64,000 bases of DNA, taken from assembly GCA_900169235.1 (NCBI GenBank), contig FWCC01000207.1:62001-126000 (forward strand), written 5' to 3'. Made by a program: the position numbers and the translations under genes. Numbering within the stretch: position 1 is the first letter of the stretch; every line of letters begins with the position of its first letter. This document shows positions 10,879-21,361 of the stretch, one piece after another. The stretch comes from Zarea fungicola (lineage: Eukaryota > Ascomycota > Sordariomycetes > Hypocreales > Cordycipitaceae). The notes below the pieces were generated by a model. That model was given only the letters and a program-made list of their open reading frames with translations, did no database searches and was not told the origin of the DNA.

Positions 10879-11669
10879 CCGCGCTTCTAGTTCTAGAGTT
10901 GGTAGTGCCTGCTAATACTGAGTGGTAAAGGCACCAGCAGGGCAGAGCGGTCGATTTATAAACGCAGGCCAGGCAGCTTTGGTGACAATAATATTCAAAT
11001 ATTCGTCTGATGTCAATATAGTCATTCAAGCACTCGGGCAACAAACGAGGAATTTAATGTAGAGGCCACTACCTGAGGAAATGTCAACACGTCATTAGCC
11101 AAGAGCTGAGACACTTGCGCATGGGACAACCTAGTTACGTATCATGGAACCGATCGTTGCATCAGAAGTTGTCCCAGACTCTTCCCGCATAGAAACTGCA
11201 TATTCCATTCATGGGCGCTGCTTTTGGCAGTATTTATTACAGTGTAGTTGGATGGAAGGCTAGCATCGCATTGCATTGGGATACCGTAGAGCGTTGTCTA
11301 ACATTTCTGTTTGCCCTCACTCCGTCGGGCGTCTAGCTTAAATTAGCCAAGGGAGATTTCGAAACATCCGCAGAGCGGAAAGGAACGCGGGATCTCAGCA
11401 GCACCCCATTCTAATAGCCTTTTTCTACCAAGTACTGCTACTTTGTTACATTCTTAACAGGCCTAAATGTACCTTGCCGAATTCCTTTCTGGGGACATGT
11501 ACCAGGCGCAATAGGCAGCGCATGGCCCACGCCCGTCTTACTGCAAGACAATCTCCAACCCCAATAGAGTGGCAAACCAGGACCTATGAGTTTCTATTTA
11601 ATCCCCCAATATTCCATCGCTGCTTCTCTTCTCGTACTTTACGGTGGTATGATGATAATTCAATGCAAA
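10879..11669. other. Intergenic; no gene seen
   Basis: Short frames only. The last part is the upstream region of the CVNH gene. No repeat or RNA gene recognised. Confidence 0.55.
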
Positions 11670-12236
11670 ATGAACCATTTTGCATCCATTTTTCTGTCTG
11701 TCCTCCCACTGGGTACTTGTGTGCTCGGCGGTGAATTTGCAAAAACTTGCCCGCTGATATCACTTCTTACCGATTCTGCCACCATCAAAGCTTACTGTTC
11801 TGTCAGCGCTGGTTGGCTGGGCGGTCCTTCCACTCTTGACCTTGACAAATGCGTGGGTAATGTTGATGGAAAGCTTGTTGTAAGTAAGCAGCCTTTAGTT
11901 GAGGTATATTATGCTAATGTACATAGTGTTCCAACAAGTTTGTTCCCTATGCTTCACTCCCATTGCCATGTTCTTAAATATGAATGCTAATTGCTGAGCC
12001 TTAGTGGGAATTTCACCGGCTCTTGCGACAGCTGCATGCTTCAGGGAAGCACTAAATTTAGCTGTACTTGTGAAAATAAATTGGGGCAATATGTCAGAGT
12101 TTATATTGATTTGGGTGAGTTGTACCTTCTTGAACCTGGTCTAAAGTCTGCGTGGGATCGCTGCTAATCTGTCCCTGTAGATAAATGTATTTCTAATGAG
12201 AATGGTTCCTTACACTGTGACAAGACTTCCTTATAG
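11670..12236 (+). pseudogene. Secreted cyanovirin-N (CVNH) domain protein, apparently one base out of frame
   Basis: Exon 1 (11670-11879) encodes a signal peptide (about 20 residues ending VLG) and the first CVNH half with TLDLDKCVGNVDGKLV. A consensus GTAAGT donor starts at 11880. Exon 2 (12005-12114) encodes GNFTGSCDSCML and exon 3 (12181-12236) encodes DKCISNENGSLHC, the second CVNH half. Intron 2 (GTGAGT...TGTAG) is in phase. Intron 1 is not: exon 1 ends in phase 0 but exon 2 must be entered with two bases left over, so the reading frame slips by one base at the junction. No alternative GT-AG pair I could find repairs it. CVNH proteins bind high-mannose glycans. Either a single-base indel has killed the gene, the assembly has an error, or splicing is non-canonical. 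Confidence 0.7.
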
Positions 12237-13013
12237 GCTCATGCTTAAAGTGGCATAGCAGTTTGACCATTCTCATCTTACTTGGACGCTTGGGAAGGTT
12301 TCTTAGAGGGTTAACAGATGAAGGCTGCAGAGCGATGAGGATGCCACAATAGGGAAGGGAAATTCGACACAAGTAGTAATCAACCAGGCACAACAACATA
12401 AGCCGATATCAGTTAGCAGCTGTCTCTCGCATCAGAAGTGATGGCCTCCCAAACAGTAGTCCGCCCCTGGCCTGGCCTGGAGCTGTTTCTTCATGAACGA
12501 AGAAGAATACCAAGAAGGAAAAGCCGGGCGTAACTAATAATGGCGGGCCATGTGAACTAACGATTTGAATTCAGGCACACCACCACCGCTAAATTACAGG
12601 CACGTTAACAAAGTTTTCAGGTAACATGCGCCGCTAAAAAACTAGCAGGCAAATTTACCCACAAAACATGGATGTCACAGACCACATGCACAACACCAAC
12701 AAAGGGAGTTGAAAATAGTTGTACAAAACTGTATAAAAATTCAAAAAATAAAATAAAATAAATAACATACAGCAGCCGGTGTTCGCTGGTCGTCACCGAC
12801 NNCGGAGCAAACGGGACGCGGTATTCTCTATTGCCTATGGCCGTATGTATCTGCGGAGTGAATTTAATCTTCTTATGAACCTGTCATTAATAACCTATCC
12901 TAGACGGCATCTGGTACGAACATCAATCAAAGCATAACCACGCAGTGCAGATATAGCTGACAGGGTTACAGTATGGGTCGCTCCACAGCAGGAGGAGAAA
13001 GGCAGTTCTATTG
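12237..13013. other. Intergenic, with two undetermined bases
   Basis: No gene seen. Two n characters at 12801-12802 mark an unresolved or joined position in the assembly. An A-rich tract (near 12745-12765) lies just before it. The right end is 3' flank of the kinase gene. Confidence 0.6.
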
Positions 13014-14690
13014 TCAATTTACTAATATTTCCAGATGAGCCACCCGTGTTTGTTTTCTCTCACAGTGGCGAGAAATCTTGTCAAATAGCTGACCTTTTGC
13101 CCACTCAAAGCCGGCATCGTCGTCGAAAGAAATCCGTTCCCACAAATCGGAAGACCTTGGCGCGAGGGGCATGGATAAACGAAAGGTAAGGCTAATGGCT
13201 TGCTCGTCCATGCCGAGTTCTCGACGTACTTCGAGGAGTGACTTTGTAAAAAAATTGTCCTCAAGTGTCGTTAGGTCATTCATCCTTTCGTCCATCCCTC
13301 CCATCATCGTTATCCTGCAAGTCAAGGTCACGCGTGGATCCAGTGTCCTGGCAGCGAGATTTTCAGCACGTGTCGATGAGCTTTGCGATTCGCGGGCCTC
13401 ATCGCCTTGTAGAAGATGCGATGGTCTTTCCGTGAAAGTGGCTCGGTGAGCGCTAGCCGTTGTCTCTTCCTGTGGGTGGTTGGTGTTCTCATTTGCAGTA
13501 CGTTCCGTTACTGTTGATGGCGTGTTAGACGAAGGGGATGCAGCGGGAACGGCAGATGTGTTTGTAGTGCCCGAGTCGCTTTCCGATTCAGACGAATGGG
13601 GAGTTTCTGCCCCGGGTGAAGATGTTGGTTCCTCCACATTGGATGAAAGAGAGCAGCATGGCGCCGGTGAGGACCCCGATGCTTCAAGAATATCCATCAG
13701 CTCGTCTACAACACTCTCAGCCATACACCGGTCGTCAGGAATCAGGCAAAGCATTTTGCACGTCAACGATACGATTGATTCAGCAAAATTGGGGGATAGC
13801 TGAGCTTTCTCTGGAAGCCGCGATACCAGGATACGATTTTCCGCAATATGAATGAACTCGGCCCCAAATTTACCCTGCGCGGCTGCCGCTGCATAGCTGA
13901 GGGTTCCAATGCGAGGAAGAGGTGTCGTGAGAAGAGAGCCAAATATGGCTTCCGCCATTTCCCAATAAACGCACCCAAGAGAGAATACATCGCCTTTTCG
14001 CCCAAATCGTCTTTCGCCAGATGCCTCGGGGGGCATATACTTGGTCGTTCCAGGCGTTTTTGTAAAAGTATATCGCGTGTCCATGACAGAACAATAAGAC
14101 GTGCCAAAATCTGTGAAGAGTATATTCCTACCGTGTACTAGGATATTTTGCGGTTTGATGTCGCGGTGTCGAACGTCAAGACTATGAATATGGCAGAGCG
14201 CCTTCGCCAAACACAACATCCACCGAAGAAGCAGTAATCTCTGCTGACCAAATATCTCCCTGTCCAGCGCGGTGCGAGGATGGCGAATTGTGCTTTGCAA
14301 GTATTTCGCCAAATTACAGTCCGCAACCGGTGTTAGAATTATATAATACCATGCTTCCAAGCTATCGCAAAAGGCGTCTATGACCTCCACGACGTGGTGG
14401 TGATGCACCTTTCGCATAACCTGGATCTCATTCCGAATGTCTTCCTGTCTGATTTCGCTCAGGTCGAGCTGCTTGCGGGCGTAGATTGCTGTTGGATCGC
14501 CCTTCTTCTGGACCTTGGTTATAGTACCAAAGCCACCTCGGCCAATAACTTCGATTAGCTGATAGTTTTCGTCCGTCGCTGGCTTTCTATGGCTGCGGAT
14601 GTGGGAATTCTGGGGCCGTTTCGACGCCGCGGTGGATTCATCCTCATGGGACAAGGCGGGCCGCTTGAGACTAGCGGCAAGGGCCGGCAT
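13014..14690 (-). CDS. Serine/threonine protein kinase with long Ser/Thr-rich tail
   Basis: Single exon, 558 residues. Kinase domain at about 43-335 with all key elements: glycine loop GRGGFG (50-55), ATP-binding lysine in ARKQL (73), helix-C glutamate (88), catalytic HRDIKPQN (175-182), DFG (194-196), activation-segment end PPEA (220-223). A Ser/Thr/Pro-rich linker follows (about 350-450), then a C-terminal ~100-residue region with mixed helices that I do not recognise. No transmembrane segment. The catalytic domain should be active. The absence of introns and the tail unlike common fungal kinase families suggest a lineage-specific kinase; next downstream on the genome map is another, broken, kinase gene in the same orientation. 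Confidence 0.88.
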   Translation of the reverse strand: MPALAASLKRPALSHEDESTAASKRPQNSHIRSHRKPATDENYQLIEVIGRGGFGTITKVQKKGDPTAIYARKQLDLSEIRQEDIRNEIQVMRKVHHHHVVEVIDAFCDSLEAWYYIILTPVADCNLAKYLQSTIRHPRTALDREIFGQQRLLLLRWMLCLAKALCHIHSLDVRHRDIKPQNILVHGRNILFTDFGTSYCSVMDTRYTFTKTPGTTKYMPPEASGERRFGRKGDVFSLGCVYWEMAEAIFGSLLTTPLPRIGTLSYAAAAAQGKFGAEFIHIAENRILVSRLPEKAQLSPNFAESIVSLTCKMLCLIPDDRCMAESVVDELMDILEASGSSPAPCCSLSSNVEEPTSSPGAETPHSSESESDSGTTNTSAVPAASPSSNTPSTVTERTANENTNHPQEETTASAHRATFTERPSHLLQGDEARESQSSSTRAENLAARTLDPRVTLTCRITMMGGMDERMNDLTTLEDNFFTKSLLEVRRELGMDEQAISLTFRLSMPLAPRSSDLWERISFDDDAGFEWAKGQLFDKISRHCERKQTRVAHLEILVN

Positions 14691-15507
14691 GTTGTGGGAA
14701 TACTAGTTGTTCGACTGAAGGTTATAACCGACCGAACGTGCTACCATATCTCGAGGGGTGTAGCAGGTTGCATAAATATTTTGCTTGACGTTTGAATGCA
14801 AGCAGTTAGGGAAACTTCGAGAATCCCCCAAGGCCAACCGCACATGGCCCCTGATTTTCAATTACTAACGAAAAAGCAATTCTCCTAGAACAAACATCCC
14901 CTCTGCATGAGTAAACCCCCAAATGAGGCTGCAAATGAGGCTGAAAAAGCTGGCAGCCTAGTGGGTTTTACGGGATTTTAAACCATGGCAAAGAACTTGG
15001 CGGAATAGCTTTTCCCGTTGCCTACGGCCATATTATCTGCATCCTCCAGCCGTAGGAATACCTTGCATAGGTACTAGAACCACTGGACCTAAACAGTGAA
15101 TTTAACTAGCTTATTATAAGACCGTGAACAAGTATCGCGTCTCTTAATACTTGCCGAGACTGGTACCCGAGACATTGTTTGATTACGCTCCTTACAGCAA
15201 TGATGTCACTGGTGTGGTCAACCACGGAACCAAAAACAAGGTTTTCGCCGTGCATAGCTATTTCCAATAAAGCCTCTTCAGAAAGGAGCCCCCCGAGTTT
15301 GGGCTCTTCCGGTTTGAAGCATGCCAGGAATGTGATTAACGTTTGATGAGCGGCGTGCGGCTAGGCAAAACTGCCTCATCGTAAAGCAATGTCGGCAGGC
15401 AGAGGTAGCCATGCCCGGAATATACTTGGGTAACAAGACATGGCGTTCGCTGCTGAATCGTCTCGTGGCTACTTTATTGTCAACTGCCGTTGTTCTTTTT
15501 GCCAGGC
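14691..15507. other. Intergenic between two minus-strand kinase genes
   Basis: No gene seen. A near-direct repeat (AAATGAGGCTG, twice, near 14920-14945) is noted. Otherwise unremarkable. Confidence 0.55.
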
Positions 15508-17918
15508 TTAATGCATCAAGGCGGGCCGTTGTTTGGATGACAGGCAGTCATTGGTAACGCGCAGGTGCTCGCCGAAACTCATTGTCAGACGGCGCAACTC
15601 ATCTTTTATATCCTCCTGCGTCGCGTAACCCTGCAGGATGGCTGGCGCAGGAGCAGCTGGTAAATGTGGCAACCGCAATTCTTTGAGAAACTCTTCAGTG
15701 TAGGGCACAGATGCGTAATCCGCTCGGTGCTGGGCGGCCATATCCAAATCACCGTCAATGTACTTGCGCTTTGTCGGCAAGTCCCCGTCTGGTTCAGTGT
15801 CTGCAAAGTCGCTAAGCGAGTACGGTCGGCCGGTCATGGCCGATTGCTGGTGAGCATTTTGATGCTCCTGTTTCAGCACTTGCTCGCTGTCCCATACCTT
15901 CTCAGGTGTCGCAAGACTTGGAGACGATGCTGCATCATGACCAGGCTGACTCCCAGGGCTAGTGCATGTGGAACTAAGCGACGCATTTTTCTCCAAGTTG
16001 AATGGATTGGCACCAGCCACATCTGATCCTGCAATGGAGTCCATGCCAGAATGCGACGTGGAAGGACGAGTGTCGTCATCCAAATAATGTGATGGTGCGA
16101 AACTCAAATCCAAATCAATCAAACTCATAGTCGACGCACGGCTATCGGCGTTGAATTGGCCGCTGCGCTCCTGCGGGTCGCTTCCAATGCCCGCCACATC
16201 CGCGGACGATTGTGCTGCTTGGCGGGCCAACATCATTTCCTCATTCACAGCGAATATGTCGTCGTTGAAAGGGGAGCCAAAATCGGCGGGGTTTGCAGAG
16301 ACAGGGTTGTCTGGCTGGGAAATCTCCAATCCTGCGTGCGACGGTTGAGATTGGGGTCAGCAGTGCTTTTTAGGGGCTCTTTCCCTGAAGAAAGTGGCAG
16401 ATTTTCGTGGCTAGTGACGAATTTTGGCTCGATAGGCCTTATTGTTCCCAAATCTACAAACTGCGACAATTCGCCCCCGCCCAAAGACGCGTCAAGGTCA
16501 ATAAGCGATTCCCGAACGTCAGAAGTTGAGTTTGTTTCATCACGCAATGGAAGATCGGTGGAAGAGGCTGGTTGAAATCGTCCATAATAGAGTCTCGAGT
16601 TATCGTCATAACTTGACAGTGTGTTGGGGTCAAATAGCTTTTCTAGTGGTACTTTCACTGTCGGTAACTCGGGAGGCTGGCGTCGGCCATATTTCCTCTT
16701 CCCTCGCAAAGTCAAGTCTTCAAATGACTGTTGGCTGAGCTCAACATCAGATCCGTAAACATCGTAGACATCTCGTACATTTCCGTTGTCCAACACCTGT
16801 TGCTCAAATGCTGCTGTTGTACTGAAATTCCATTCCTCAGCCGATGTCTTCGTAGGTGATGCATCCGCCAACCCTTGAGCTCCGCCAGCAGAGAAAAGGG
16901 ATCGCCGATCGCCACCTTGAGACTCCCACAGCTTGAATGCACGTACTAGCTGCGATAAAGATGATGTCGGGAAGGTGTTTTCCGTTTTTAAGATGTATGG
17001 ATGTTTTTGAAGCTGTTCAACATTTGGCCGTTCGGTTCTGCTGTTTTGTAAACAATATGCAGCCATGTCTTTTAATCCAGCGGAATAAGCGTCACCCTCT
17101 AGGCGAGGACTGTGGTGCTTCAGATGAGTACCCAATCCAGCCAAATCCATGCCAAAGGCAACATTTGGTGGCTGCCCAGTGGCAATTTCATGCACCAAGG
17201 CGCCGAATGCCCAGATGTCAACCTCGGTGCCATAGGACGCTATCTCGTTGAAAAGCTCCGGTGCCATCCAGTGCGGTGTGCCGATTACCGTGGTTCTTTT
17301 ATCTGACTTACTCGCAATAACTCCGGCGACACCAAAATCGCACAGCTGGATCCCGCCGTCCTCGGTGATGAGAACATTCGCACCTTTAACATCGCGACGA
17401 ATGATGCCGTGCTGGTGAACCCACCGTAAAGCTTCAGCAACCTCGCGAAGAATAGGGATGATTCACTTCTCATGGAGGCCACTCGGAGCATTTGGCCTCA
17501 TGAGCGTCGCAACGCTACCACCTGCGCAATATTCCGTGACCATCCACATTGACTGTCCCATCGGAAGAGCTTCAATAACATGGTTGATATTCCTGGCACC
17601 GCCATCGCCCAATAATTTCAGCGCATTAATTTCTTTCAATAAATTGCTATAGGTATCGGCCATTCTCGGATTTGAGATGTCCCCCTGCTCAATGTCGATG
17701 ACTTTAATGGCAACAAGCCGACCGCTAGTCAATGACTTGGCTTTATAGACCCGACCGTAGCTGCCCTTGCCGATAAGCTCTGAGAATTGATATTGGGGTA
17801 TCTCTTTATTTAATTTTTGGCAAGTGTCGATGACGAAAAGTTGCATACTCTTGGCATCGTCGATGGCCTTTTGTTTGGTGGCTGAGACCTCACCCCTAAA
17901 AACACGAAGGGACGCCAT
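15508..17918 (-). pseudogene. Nak1/POD-6-like GCK-family kinase with internal stop and frame break
   Basis: The frame opened by the ATG at 17918 encodes a Ste20/GCK-type kinase close to fungal Nak1/POD-6 (MOR pathway, polarity): loop GKGSYG (50-55), VAIKVID, TEYCAGGSVATLM, DFGVAG (194-), GTPHWMAPEL, then RAFKLWESQGG. Codon 152 (17465-17463) is TGA where the family has Trp in EKWIIPILREV; the same frame continues open for ~400 codons afterwards. The catalytic HRD is RRD (174-176). Near 16245-16360 the open frame switches to another (SANPADFGSPF...) that carries the C-terminal tail to 15508; I found no convincing intron there. Together these indicate a decaying copy. Alternatives: assembly errors, stop readthrough, or an unrecognised intron at the second site. 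Confidence 0.78.
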
Positions 17919-18594
17919 CGTGGTATTCGTTCAACACAACTGTGAGATTATGGCCAAGCAATGGCCCCTGCGTGTCACCTAGGTCTGCTCAGTGTCGGAA
18001 CAATAGACGGGTTGAAATGGCGAAAGGAGTGGCACAAGATGAAGTGACATTCTTAGAACTAACTGTTGCCCGCGAATTAACTGTGCCGGCAAAGCCTCGG
18101 TTTGTTGCTACCACCGCCGTAACGCGCCGAATTTATTAGCCTTCCGTGGTGCCAACAACTGCGCCGACTTCAACGCTCGCCATAACCGCAGCAAATCATG
18201 GGAAACAACGACATGGATGATGAAATCTCACCCTCTCATGTCTTGAAGCACTTGAGTAGTATCTAAGTTTCTCATTTAAGATGATTGTACAGAAAATAAC
18301 TTTACGCGCACAAAACTCTAATGCCGCTTCCAAGAAAACGAATTAACATCCAGAAAAGCTCAATAAGTAGGGTTCAGGCCTCACGGCAAACAAGCCCGGT
18401 TTCCGTCTCCGAATACTTTGCAGTGTTGACGTAGAGTAGCAAAGTAAGAATATAACCTTGGAAACTTTAATAAACTATTTATAGTTAGTTACTATTTATA
18501 GAATTAAATAATTATATATAACTAGTATATTTTCTACTTCAGGCCGTTCATGGGTATATTTTAGCTATTACATTTTCGAAAGGTGTATAATACC
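17919..18594. other. Intergenic, AT-rich
   Basis: No gene seen. The stretch around 18460-18600 is strongly AT-rich (TTATAGTTAGTTACTATTTA type), typical of decayed intergenic DNA or a 3' flank. Confidence 0.55.
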
Positions 18595-20498
18595 CTATCT
18601 TGATTTTTGTTTCTGTTCTGCTTTTTTTGGGTTTCTTTGTTGTGCATTGCCGTTTTTGCCCGGCGTGACTAATAATAATGTGCGCCCATATCCATGCGAG
18701 AAAAAGTCGACCGCGGCAATTGCTACTGATTGAAGGTCCGCTGGAGTGAAGGCATCAGATTTCATGCTAGCAGCTACGTGCATATGCCGTGGAACCTCAT
18801 TCTTCTCACCCTTCGCTTCAAAAAACCATACTGTCATCTCTCGCAGGCTGTGCAGGAGCCGTACCCGCTGGAAGTCTGCCGGTTCGACCAGTTCTCTTTT
18901 TCTTGGCATGGCCGTTCTGATATCAAGCGTCTCATCAGACTCGTCTTCCTTGTGCCTGGAGACAAAAGTCTCAATAGTCGTCTCCTTGATGGTAAACGGT
19001 ACACCAGGCATCTGATTAATCGCCATATTTTTGATATAAATCTCCACACCAAACCACATGTCGCAACCGGTAGTAGGGCTGTTTAGGTCAGCTTTCTACT
19101 GCATGAGAGGCATCGGCCACCCAAGAGCTCTAATTGCCACGTACCATTGGATAGTCACGCCCTCAGGGGCGTTTGTCATTACGCGACAGCGTGGACAAGT
19201 TGCGGTAGCCCGTTTATCCTCGTAAAATACCATTGTCATGTAAACCTTCATGCCTCTCCATAGGCCCAGGTAAAGAGGCACCTTTGTATTACTCTGTTCA
19301 CCTGAGGCGCCATCTTCCAGGAGATACTGCTGTCGCCTTACTAAAGTTTCACCCTTTTTGCCTTTAAAGTAGCCAGCCAGAAGAACATTCAAAGCCTGAA
19401 GTAAAGTTAAAGGTTCGATTTTAGTCATAAATCCTCAAAACGAAGTGTTAATGAGTACATACATTCCACTCCCAAGGTGTCCAGCCACTGGGCCGGAATC
19501 TCAAGTAGCCGCCCAAGTGCATCTTCAACTATGACCGGTAGCTCTTTAGTAGAGTCCATCGAACGCATGTATTGTGTGTTACTTGCTGAGATTTGGCGGC
19601 TAACGACGGCCTGCGACAGAGATACCACGAGGTCTTTGACCTCAAGGATGCCTTGAAGCATCTCTCTGCCAATTGAAATGATTGAACTGCTACTTTGCTC
19701 TACTGCACCGAGTTGATTATGAATTCTGTTGAGCCGTTCGTCTTGAATTTTTCGGTGTGTAACATCTTCGAGTTTCTGTTCCCTGATAATTTCAAGGACT
19801 TGAAGGTGGTTGTTTTGGCATATTTGTTCCACCTGGTCGATACGTGTGTGTAATGTAGCATTATCTACCCGAGCCGATTTCCTGTTTTTTTTTTGCATCA
19901 AAATCATTAGTAAATCGCATTTTTATCACGGATAACGCTCCTTTTCTCTCACATTGCCGATAAATTGCTCAACAGTGTCAGCCTCTGTATTGCTTCCTGC
20001 AAGCCATCGTGCAGAGCTTGCACCCGGTCTTTTTCTCGCATACACCACTCAACCCTCTTAAAAACATCTCTAGCCTTATTTCCTGACCCATTCTTGGTGA
20101 GACTACTGCCATAGCGCAATTGTAGATGATTCAAAGTATCTTGTATTAGTGTCGTGCATGTGCCGACTACCGATGCGGAGACACTGTCGAGGGTTTGGAG
20201 GTATGGTGTGAGTTCGTGCTGTTGATATGTAGCGACGACCTATCGCAGTTTTTTCCCCTAGTCAATATGGTATTTGATTTCTGTTATGATAATAAATATT
20301 ACTTGCCTGAAGCAATACATTAACGAAGAGGTCGAGATCCTGTCGAAGCTGCTGGTACTCTTTGGCACTGTCGCCCATTGCAGCCCTGCCAACGCCGACA
20401 GCTCGACCAAGCTGGATGGCGAGCTGGCAAAGCTGGATGGCGAGCTGGCAAAGCTGGATGATATCACCCAAGCTGCCAAAGGTAAGTGCGACATCCAT
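18595..20498 (-). CDS. Fungal N-terminal-domain + ubiquitin-like (ULD_2-type) protein with two cysteine pairs
   Basis: Five exons: 20498-20307, 20239-19953, 19881-19470, ~19395-19145, 19078-18595; about 541 residues. The start (MDVALTFGSLGDII) matches the N-terminal helical domain found on many fungal STAND/NLR-like and related proteins. A coiled-coil-like middle is followed by VEDALGR and a ubiquitin-like region, then CPRC (about 364-367) and CPTTGC (381-386) with WF after it, the paired-Cys end typical of these modules. Intron 1 is GC-AG (GCAAGT). Intron 3 has a poor donor (GTGGAA) but restores the family spacing; intron 4 (GTACGT) joins the second Cys pair. The C-terminal tail is basic. 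No ATPase domain. Possibly a signalling or incompatibility-related adaptor; function unproven. Confidence 0.8.
20410..20462. repeat. 21-base tandem repeat in coding sequence
   Basis: Unit AGCTGGATGGCGAGCTGGCAA occurs twice in full plus a partial third copy. On the minus strand it duplicates seven residues (QLCQLAI) in the first helix of the ULD_2-type protein, lengthening it by exactly two helical turns. Confidence 0.85.
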
Positions 20499-21361
20499 GG
20501 AATGTTATTTTTTTTTTTCTTCGTCGAGATGTAAATGCTGAAGCACCTCTGGCCGTGCATGAAGAAGACTTTTCAAACCCTCTCTGTACACGTTGGCCCG
20601 CTGGGAGGCGGTCAGGGATTAGAACGCCTTGCATAATAAGGCAGTCTCATATCCCTACACTGCCACAGGAAATGCCGTGCCTCTAGAGCATATCTGTGAG
20701 GAAAATATTTCTGGATATGGCCTTGATAACTTAGTATGTAATCATGGACATTAGGCAGCTACTGCTTAGGCTAATATTTTACTTGGCCAACACATCCACA
20801 GCGAGCAGCGTATAGGTGCCACATGAAAGAGAAATTCAGATCGACCAGGCGTGGTGCTGTTCGAGTACGATCCAAATGCGAATTGGCAACAAAGAGGAAG
20901 ACTTCAGACTCTCGTATGACCAGGATATAGAAACAGGACATCACCTTGGCATTTTTGAATTGTATCAGTTTGCTTGGAGAAAGTTCTCGGTAATCAAGGC
21001 TTCCTTGATTTTCTTATTTTCTTGATTTTCTTAATTTCTTAATCAAAAGAGGTAGTTATTTTAACTTAGGATGCACCTTTCTGCGCAGCATCGAAGCGAG
21101 AACCATAACAGCTGAAAAGACAGACATTCACCCGACCTCAAAAGAACTAGGTCGCCGCAGAGAACTCAGTATGAAGCAATTCTCTGTTTCCCACTGAGGG
21201 CGGTATGTGATATGACAATTCCCAAGTTCGATTTATATAACAGGTCATTTAATATTTTTTTTTATCAGCCGCCAGAATAATCATGCAGTTCCTGGATTTC
21301 CCTCTAACAGTGCCGCTGATTCAAACGGTGGCACCCGCACACATCCACCATCAGCACAGAC
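20499..21361. other. Intergenic; no gene seen
   Basis: Contains low-complexity T/A-rich patches (20500-20520 and 21000-21045, the latter with repeated TTTCTTGATTTTC). No recognisable coding sequence. Confidence 0.55.

Noticed and set aside
17463..17465. Repeat-induced point mutation as cause of the TGA in the Nak1-like gene
   Set aside because: The change would be C to T in a CC context, not the CA context typical of RIP, and the surrounding gene shows no excess of TpA.
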